This document shows positions 56,871-64,000 of a stretch of DNA of 64,000 nucleotides, piece after piece. The stretch spans positions 14,880,001 through 14,944,000 of the forward strand of contig NC_091052.1 of NCBI RefSeq assembly GCF_963966145.1. Reading direction: 5' to 3'. The position numbers were made by a program, and so were the translations under genes. Source of the DNA: Tenebrio molitor. Its lineage: Eukaryota; Arthropoda; Insecta; Coleoptera; Tenebrionidae. Positions within the stretch are counted from its first letter, which is position 1, and every line of letters begins with the position of its first letter. Under the pieces are notes generated by a model that was not told the origin of the DNA, searched no databases, and worked only from the letters and a program-made list of their open reading frames with translations.

Positions 56871-58180
56871 TGAGATGCTTCGGGGGGGATAAAAAGAAGC
56901 AATCGTGCGAATATCGCTGAACCCATGTAAAATTTCAGGATAGGGGAAGCGAGATCCTCCAAGGACCCTTCAGATTAGAGAACTCGGAGGAGCGGGCCAT
57001 AGCGTTTGTTAAACGTTGGAGCGCGCAACATCCAGTAGTGCGCGGGAAAACTGGGCGTGAGAGGCGATCGATCGAGCATCAGGGGCTGAAACGCTGAATC
57101 CCCACCCATCATGCATCCCGTCTGTGTCACAACCCTCTGCTGTCACAGCCTAGGCATCGTCCTCTGTCAACAAGATGCGCGATTGCTAAAAAAGTGCACC
57201 ATTGATGAGAGTGATGATTAACGTTAATTAACGCCGCTCCTGCCCGCCCCCGCCGGCCCACACAGGTATGACATTCATTTTTATTATTGTCGACGGTGTT
57301 TGGCGGCGGCGAGGACGTCTGCCCCGCGTCCCTTCGCCCCGTCAAAGGACGTGACGCGACCTCCGAGAAAAGGGACAATTTTATTAAAATAACCGCAGCA
57401 ATTCGGGGGTTTTTACAAAAAATTTGACATTTTTTTAATTGTCGCGAGGTCGTTATTAACACTAGCATCCAACAACTCTACTAATTCACTTGATGACTCA
57501 ATAAATTTATTAAAACAACATTTAAAAATCATATTAAGAAAACATAAAATGTCTGCTGGTGCTCTAAATTTTACGATTTTAATATTAGTATTTTCATTTT
57601 AAAATGAACTAAAATGGCGAACTGGTTTTCTTTGGGGGTAAGTTTTAATAATCCAGAACACAAAATGACTCTTAAAATTTGGCTGAAAGTTCTTCTGACG
57701 GGTTAATTCCGCCGTAAGATTTTTCTTTGGCCCAAGTTCGCAAGACTTGCAAACTATTGGATATCTAATTTCAATTAAATTAAGCTAATGATCCCTTCTC
57801 GTAAGGAGAACGGAGTGGTGGTTTATCATTAACGAGTTAACCAGGACTCCGGGGTAATGTCGATGTGAGGGTCAATCATGAAAGTCAATAATTTGCGAAC
57901 CGCTTGTTAGCCTAAATTGTTAAGACCCTTAGAGACATTTATGAACCATTACTTTAATTAATTTTGGGAAAAAATTGTTTTATTCTTAATACTTAGGCGC
58001 TTCTGAGTCAAATAGTTCATTTGAATAAGTTTTGGCAACAATTTTTTTTGAAAACTAGATCTGGAGTTAGGAACTATTTTTTTGATCTAGTATTACATAT
58101 AGTGAAATCAAAAATTACATACTTAAAATAAAGAGCGAGTGCGAAATTTGTCATTCTTGAACCAGAAAATTTCTTAATTG
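56871..58180. other. Intergenic DNA with a GC-rich patch
   Basis: From 56880 to 57370 there is a GC-rich patch (for example GCGCGCAACATCCAGTAGTG then CGCGGGAAA, and CGATCGATCGAGCATC) with no convincing frame. It is the most promoter- or enhancer-like stretch downstream of Scr. The remainder is AT-rich and featureless. Confidence 0.35.
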
Positions 58181-61100
58181 CTTTTTGATTAATACATTTT
58201 TTGGAAAATTTTTCAAAAATCTTTCCTCTCTGAAACAAAAAGACTGCTCAAAATTAACACTCGATTCACGAAATTCCTCTGCAAATAATGTACAAATGTC
58301 ATTTCTTCAACGCCACCTTTCTATAGTTCCATTTATTATTTTTTGCAGTTTTTTTCCAAATTTGAGTTTTTTTTTGGATGACAGAAAATCCAAGCAAACT
58401 TACAAATCACCACAATCAATCTTACCAATAAGATAAATATTTAATTCTTAAACCATTTTGTTCATTTAGTCAAAATTATGTTTTTAAGCCTTAAAATATT
58501 TTCGAAAATTTTTCAAAATTTGACTTGTACCAAAACTAAATTATTCTTGTGAGCAATATTTGGAATTCTAACATTTAAGGCTTTTCGTTCAATTTTTAAC
58601 CTTATCACTGTTTTTTGAAAAATTTTACCAAAATCTAGTTCTGTAGAATTTAAAAAATCTCTCCAAATATACATCCAATGACTAAAACTCTTACACTTAA
58701 ATTGTTCCTAATATGAAATTTATTCTCTGTTGATAAGTGTGTCATTGCTCATTGCGTATGAGGGGTATTGTCAAATTGTCAATTTTTTTTGAACACCCAA
58801 AAATTTTAAATTCAATTTTAAAAGACGCGTTTTGCGAATACAGTAAAGACTTCATTTGCATTCTACGTTTTGCGTTGTCGAAATCTGACTTTTAAACAAT
58901 AATTTTGGAAAATTAGATTTTGGTCCTGAAAAAGAAATTCTCCTCCACGACGAGATCCGGAGTTCCCACTTCTACTCCACAAGCTTTTTCTCCCCAAAAT
59001 TGTGACAATTTTGAACTCGTTACATAATTTTTTTGAAAAATTCTGATCTTGCGCAATATTTTTCACCGAAAAATTCTTCCACATGATATTATAAAAAAAT
59101 TAAAACAAATTTAATCCATTAATTATTTCAACTCGTATAAAATGAGAAATAGATTTAATCTCACATTTAAATAACGTTAATTAAAGTGATTAATTAACAC
59201 GCCGTAAACAGTCACTAATTAGTGAAGAATTTTTTTGTTCGTATCTTGGTTTTTTATCAAACGTTTTCTTTAGTTTCCGTCTCTCCAAAACTACAACAAT
59301 AAACGGACAGAACAAAGATTATAACTTGTCCCCATTGTCCCGACAATTCCCTTGTCCTCATCCCATTTTTTCTGGAAAGCGACGCCACTCAAACTTTCCG
59401 AATTGAATCCTCCACTCTCGCCGTTCCAAGTCCATCCCCTATCAGTCGGATTTAATTTAGTAAAGGGTTCATTTGCCTTCAGATCGCCGTTTCGATACCG
59501 CCTGACCTTATTTTTCCTCGGCCTCGCTAGGAAAATCGTTACACAAAGGAAATTAACAGTAACGACGTCGCGACAACAACGTGATGCGTCCGATTTTCCA
59601 CGAGAATTTTCCAACCGACCTTGACAATTGATGGGCCATTAAACCCCGCCTGACACGATATCGGAGTTATGACAACGCACCCGTTACAAATTTTCCCTCG
59701 ACTTCTTCGCCGTCAAGTCTTATGGTAATTTGGCCGTTGCGTCTCGTTCAGAATAAAATAAAAAGTCGGTGAGTGGCATTTGCATCGGAGTATGGGATTG
59801 ATGTCTTTATATGAAGACAAATGTCTCTTATATATTCTAATCGCGTTATTCACCACCAACAGATGTGAAAAGTTGATTTCTGTCGTCGATGTGAAGTTGT
59901 GAATGGCCGTTCAGACGTTTATTTAGAATTATTTACAGGAAATGAGGCGCGGATGAGTGGGAATGGGAGATAATCGCTCAATTAACACAAATCTTGGGCA
60001 ATTTGATGGCGGAGGAGAGGAATTTGGCGGAGAAACGAGGTGAAGAACGGACATTGGAATTTGATGGGAGAGTTTTTGGGACAACGACAAAAAGGAAAGA
60101 TGAGAGAGTGTCAAGGGTAAGAACAAATTAATTAAAATGTGTATGAAAATTTCAGACGGTATGATAAAAAGAAGAATGAGAGAGAGAGAGAGAGAGATAT
60201 TTTCACTCTTAGATTGAGTTTCTGTAAATAGGCTTTTCACAAATTTTGGAAAATTCTGTTAAACCTCAGCTTCTCCGGAATGAGACAGTTTTAGATGACC
60301 ATCTTGTAAATAAAAGAAAATTTTATTTTTCTTTCAGCATCAAGTTTATTTGAGGCTCAAAAATTTTGGCATCTTTAGAATAAAAAAATTCTCGAAATAG
60401 ACACTCAAAGCTATAATTTTCTCTGTAGAAGTTTTATTTCTACACCAGAATGGTCTTCTCGTTTTCTACATATTTTGGTTTCTTTTCGACTTTTGTTAGG
60501 TTTTTTTTTGGATGATCCAAAATTGATAATTTAACACGTAACCCAACCCGTCATGGGTACAAAATAAATATTTTATTTTTAAACCAGAAGAATAAGAAAT
60601 GTATAAATTGCAAATTGTATTAGTCGCAATTTTTATTTCGAAAATTTGCCTTAATTCAGATTTAAAAAAATATCACAAAATAGATACCTACTCCGAATTA
60701 TATCGGGTGTTTTTTTTTAATTTCACCTCAAGTAGGCGTTGAAAAGTCGATTGTGAACGCACCACTCGTCAGTCTGCAGAGTAAAAACGCAAACAACAGA
60801 AAAAGTGAGGTTAGATTTAAACAGCTGATCATATATCTAGCTGATCGGTGATCTGTAATCCGTGGTGCGTTCAGAATCGCCTGCGTACTTTGAGGTGAAA
60901 TTTAAAAAAACACACCACACTTTTCTCTGCAGTCAACATAGAAACATTATTTATACTATCATCTAGTTCTTTTCATTTTTCTATATACCTACCCTAGTTT
61001 CTTTTTTAACAAACTGTTAAATAATTTTTTTTTGAATGGTCCTAAATTGAAAATTTAACTTCCTAACAATCAAAATGTTTCATCATGGGGATAAAACGGA

Positions 61101-61260
61101 TATTTCATTTTTTAAATATCTTTGTTTCCTAGAAACATATTTTTTGAAAATTTTCTCAAATTTAATTCTTACCCAGAAAAGGTAAACTTTCATGAAGTAG
61201 GACACTGTTAACAAACTTTTTTTTTTCAATTGGTAGATATATTTAGAGCCATTTTAAATG
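58181..61260. repeat. Weak degenerate repeats with TTTTTTTTTGGATGA and GAAAATTTTTCAAAA words
   Basis: Blocks near 60470-60600 and 61000-61130 share GTTTCTTTT, GTTA...TTTTTTTTTGRATG, TCCWAAATTGAWAATTTAAC, ATCATGGGKA and AAATATTTYATTTTT in order. A shorter relative is at 58365-58455. GGAAAATTTTTCAAAA-type words recur at about 58202, 58502, 58616 and 61144. Single-copy DNA (58.7-60.3 kb) lies between. A (GA)n tract at 60179-60197 is a possible GAGA-factor site. Confidence 0.4.
60705..60916. mobile_element. 212-bp MITE with long terminal inverted repeats
   Basis: GGGTGTTTTTTTTTAATTTC then ACCTCAAGTAGGCG, later GAACGCACCAC, at the left is mirrored by GTGGTGCGTTC, CGCCTGCGTACTTTGAGGTG, and AAATTTAAAAAAACACACC at the right. 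The inverted ends are about 55 bp with one internal gap. It has no coding capacity. Confidence 0.8.
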
Positions 61261-62477
61261 ACCTTGAACATTCGAAACGTCTGCAGCTATTCAATTGTCA
61301 TAAAAAAATGTATAAGAAAATTGCTTCGTAATTTTTTTTTCAATTTTTATTAAGAAATTTTGTATAGAAAGTGTCTGTTTATATTTTACTCAAAATTGCA
61401 AATCTTCAACTCACGTCACCTTCGAAGTTTAAAAATCACTCACCCGGCTAGAGAACAATAAACTGACTTAAGTATTCAAAAATATTCTTCATCTGCTGTT
61501 GTTTGACTTTAATTAATTCATAAAAAGCGAACTTTTAAATCATAATAAGAAATAGTGTGTAAGCCGTTCACGATCTTTTTGGAACAGAGTTGGCTATGAT
61601 TTTTTCTTTTCATGTTGGACAATTAACTGATTCAGTGATGCAACTTTTTTTTTCTGTCAGTGTCTGTTCGACATTCTCTTGCCATCGTATTGCCAGATTT
61701 AATATTTTAATATTCGTAAGATAGTACATTCTTCTAACACGAGCCGTAGGCGAGTGGTGGAATCGTCCGATTGAATAATAACCATTATACCCTAGTTGAA
61801 GACTATACTTTCTCCACGACTATACCAAGAAAAAACAATCTTTGAAAATTAAATTTAATTTGACTTAATATTTGACAATTAAAATTGTGCCTTGTTCAGC
61901 GGTTGCTACGCGATGCGCGGCTTATTGTTTACAAACGCATCCGATTGGCGATCTGGCGGTGATATAATGTAAATACCTACGAGTGATGGACTGGGCGACA
62001 GCCGTGGGTTTTAGTATTTTCTATCATTGGATGTGGAATTGATTATCATTCTTTCGTTGAATATCCAACAAGAATGCATTCATTCTTTAATAGCCGATGT
62101 TGAAAGTAAATTATTTATCAAGTGTGGAAAAATTATTTTCATTTCCGTCAAAAGAAAAGTCAAAATGCCCAAAATAATTTTGTTACAGCAAAAAATTTCC
62201 ATTAAAGGATGCTATTGGGTGATTCAAAATGATTGGATAAGTATGGCAACTATGTACGAAAATTTATGTGGCAACTGTGTGGGTGAGGTAGAGTTGACAG
62301 TTGTATGACATTTCATAAGCGTGCATGTGATTTTTTTTACCATTGCAGATTTATTTGACAATTTTCAAAATTGCACGACGTGAACAACTTTTATGTCAAA
62401 ATTGTTAGTTCTCAAGACCAACCGATACAATTTTATTTTGCTTAATATCTTATTTGCACTCTGGTCTTTGCTTGTGC
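61261..62477. other. Intergenic DNA, nothing recognised
   Basis: AT-rich sequence. A 93-codon frame at 62027-62308 (+) has no recognisable domain, AT-driven codon use and no supporting features, so it is not called. TGACCTTGA (reverse of the FTZ-F1 word TCAAGGTCA) is at 61259-61267. Confidence 0.45.
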
Positions 62478-62550
62478 ATATGACTGAGAACAATATTGGT
62501 CCCAAAATAGACTCTTGAGGAGCGCCAATTTTCCAGATGTGAAACTACTA
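62478..62550 (-). pseudogene. Non-LTR retrotransposon reverse-transcriptase fragment
   Basis: The minus-strand reading SFHIWKIGAPQESILGPILF then SVI is the same RT segment as at 56616-56700, with Gly to Glu in the GxPQG motif. The nucleotide block CAATATTGGTCCCAAAATAG is shared almost exactly between the two. Confidence 0.65.
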
Positions 62551-62725
62551 ATTACAAGATATTACAAATTAATTTCTTGTGCGAAACGCAAAAACAGGTT
62601 TCTGAGTAGATAAATCTTTACAAAATTCAAATGGGTTTTTAAAAAATCTGTTATTATTAAAGCAGTTCACAATTTCATCAAGCACCAATTTTGCCAAAAT
62701 TTTGATAAAATGAGAAGAAAAATGA

Positions 62726-62820
62726 AAATAATATTGGTCCCGACATAGAACCTTGAGGAACTCCATATTTAATTATTTTACGTTGCATCTGTTTAGAAAA
62801 GTTTAAGAGAAAAAATTTAC
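62726..62820 (-). pseudogene. Non-LTR retrotransposon reverse-transcriptase fragment
   Basis: The minus strand reads KQMQRKIIKYGVPQGSMSGP then ILF, the best-preserved GVPQG motif in the window. It is followed on the minus strand by frameshifted or unrelated sequence, so it is a dead fragment. The catalytic YADD box was not found nearby. Confidence 0.65.
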
Positions 62821-64000
62821 AAAACAACCTCTTGGACCAGACCCAATAAAAAAATGTTCATTTTTCAATCCGTTTCTGGCCCATTTGCCCCAACTCCCCC
62901 CCCACACTGCCCATTTTACTTTAATTAAAGCACAACCCCCAGGTCTAGTTAAATTTTTCGTGACCTCACCCCTCCGTCGCTCCCTCGTGCCATTAAAAAA
63001 GGACAGACGTACGTACATTGGTGCCAGCCATCCTAACATGCTGTCAACGTCTGCATACACAGTCCGCATGTCAACATTGTCAACTGATGTCATCGTCCAA
63101 CTTTTTCGAAGAGTTTTTGCGACCTCGTCGGGATGAATTCGTGTCGATCGACACTTTTTACGGTTCACTTTACTAGTTTTATTCAATAAACGAAGCATAA
63201 AACTCCACTAAAAGAATTAAACAGTCCGCAACTAATTCCAGTGTAATTAGGTAATGGATGTGTGTAGAATGATTAATGAGTCAAACACGAATTGATTTCA
63301 CAGTCACACACGAACATTTTAAATGTTAATTCATCACTTGGACGGCTTTTAATTACAAAGGTATTGTTGCAGTTTTATTGGACTCTTTCGGACCGGAATT
63401 GATGGTCGCCGAGGTGTTGCCCAGGACGGCTGAAGCAATTAACACCAAGTGTAAGTTTGTAGTTTACTAATCATTTAACGCAATTTTAATTACTACTAAA
63501 ATTTGTAATTAAGCGAGTCTGGTAAATCTTAATTATTTCGTTGCCTAAGAATTTACTAATGAAGATTAATTCCAGTGTTATTGTTTACAGGATGGGAGGG
63601 ATAATTTGTTACAAATCTACCAAATTTAAATGAGGAAGTAAGTATTTAAATGTCACCAAACAGTCGTAAATGTGTCACCATTGGCTCAAGTGACTGTCCA
63701 AATTGTCCAATTAAGCTATTTTTACAGTGTGACTTAAGTAATTGCCCAAAAATGGATGTTTATTTTTGTACTAAGTCAGTTCAATACTTTTAGGTTCTCA
63801 AATTGGGAAATCGATCTGCGCCAACGCCTGAATGTACGAAAGAGGTCACAAGTATGGAGAGCGTGAAGGCAACTGGGAATTCGGACCTCTTCGAGAGAAA
63901 ATGTGAGCAAATATCCACAACGTCATAAGCTTGATGCAGTTTTTTTGTTTTCTATATGTCGATTAAAAAAATAGGGAGAAACGACAACTCGATAGTTTTA
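62821..64000. other. Intergenic DNA to the window end, nothing recognised
   Basis: Includes a C-rich stretch near 62880-62960 and open frames at 62803-63198 (-) and 62885-63136 (+) that overlap each other and have no domain. No RNA gene or homeobox is seen. Dfd is expected beyond the right edge from known Hox order. Confidence 0.45.

Noticed and set aside
62027..62308. 93-codon + frame
   Set aside because: No recognisable domain, AT-driven codons, and no supporting promoter or splice features.
46461..64000. Searched for a mir-10 precursor and for the Dfd homeobox
   Set aside because: No CCCTGTAGATCCGAATTTG or homeobox sequence was found by eye on either strand; both are expected further right.
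1..64000. CRISPR arrays, bacterial operons or phage features
   Set aside because: The window is a spliced eukaryotic Hox locus; its repeats are tandem arrays and transposons, not regular spacer arrays.

Overview
This window is a piece of an insect Hox complex, read in the direction in which the Hox genes are transcribed. It holds two homeobox genes, both on the + strand: fushi tarazu (ftz, coding 6204-7020, one 52-bp intron) and Sex combs reduced (Scr, coding exon 1 at 15145-15829 and exon 2 at 44982-45286, separated by a 29-kb intron). Gene order (ftz then Scr, same strand), the compact AT-rich DNA, an Ftz that carries both an LXXLL and a YPWM motif, and the Scr signature peptides suggest a beetle, most likely Tribolium or a close tenebrionid. 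The species call is inference. By known insect Hox order, Antp should lie beyond the left edge and Dfd beyond the right edge; neither is in the window, and I could not find a mir-10 precursor.

Layout: 1-6203 is the region upstream of ftz, with two tandem-repeat arrays and a decayed Tc1/mariner transposase tail. Then come ftz with a short 3' UTR (poly-A signal at 7130); ftz-Scr intergenic DNA, 7.2-14.4 kb, with an E-box-bearing tandem repeat and a MITE; a GC-rich Scr leader and promoter region, 14.5-15.14 kb; and Scr exon 1. The 29-kb Scr intron is filled with degenerate tandem arrays, three copies of a ~450-bp dispersed element, MITEs, a 5S-rRNA-derived sequence, a transposase remnant, a purine-rich block and a duplicated E-box/CCAAT module. 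After Scr exon 2 there is a 3' UTR of about 1.2 kb (poly-A signals at 46132 and 46432) with a near-complete miR-10 target site. From 46.5 to 64 kb is Scr-Dfd intergenic DNA with more MITEs, degenerate arrays and reverse-transcriptase fragments of a non-LTR retrotransposon.

How the parts work together: Ftz and Scr are Antennapedia-class transcription factors. Scr patterns the labial and prothoracic segments. Ftz in this form keeps both the Exd/Pbx contact (YPWM) and the FTZ-F1 contact (LXXLL). The most interesting candidate is an undescribed alternative 3'-terminal Scr exon (45562-45677). It is open, rich in GC at third codon positions, starts after a usable acceptor and has the right phase to join either exon 1 or an internal donor just after the homeobox. 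Joining it to that donor would replace the conserved Scr tail and remove the miR-10 site from the mRNA.
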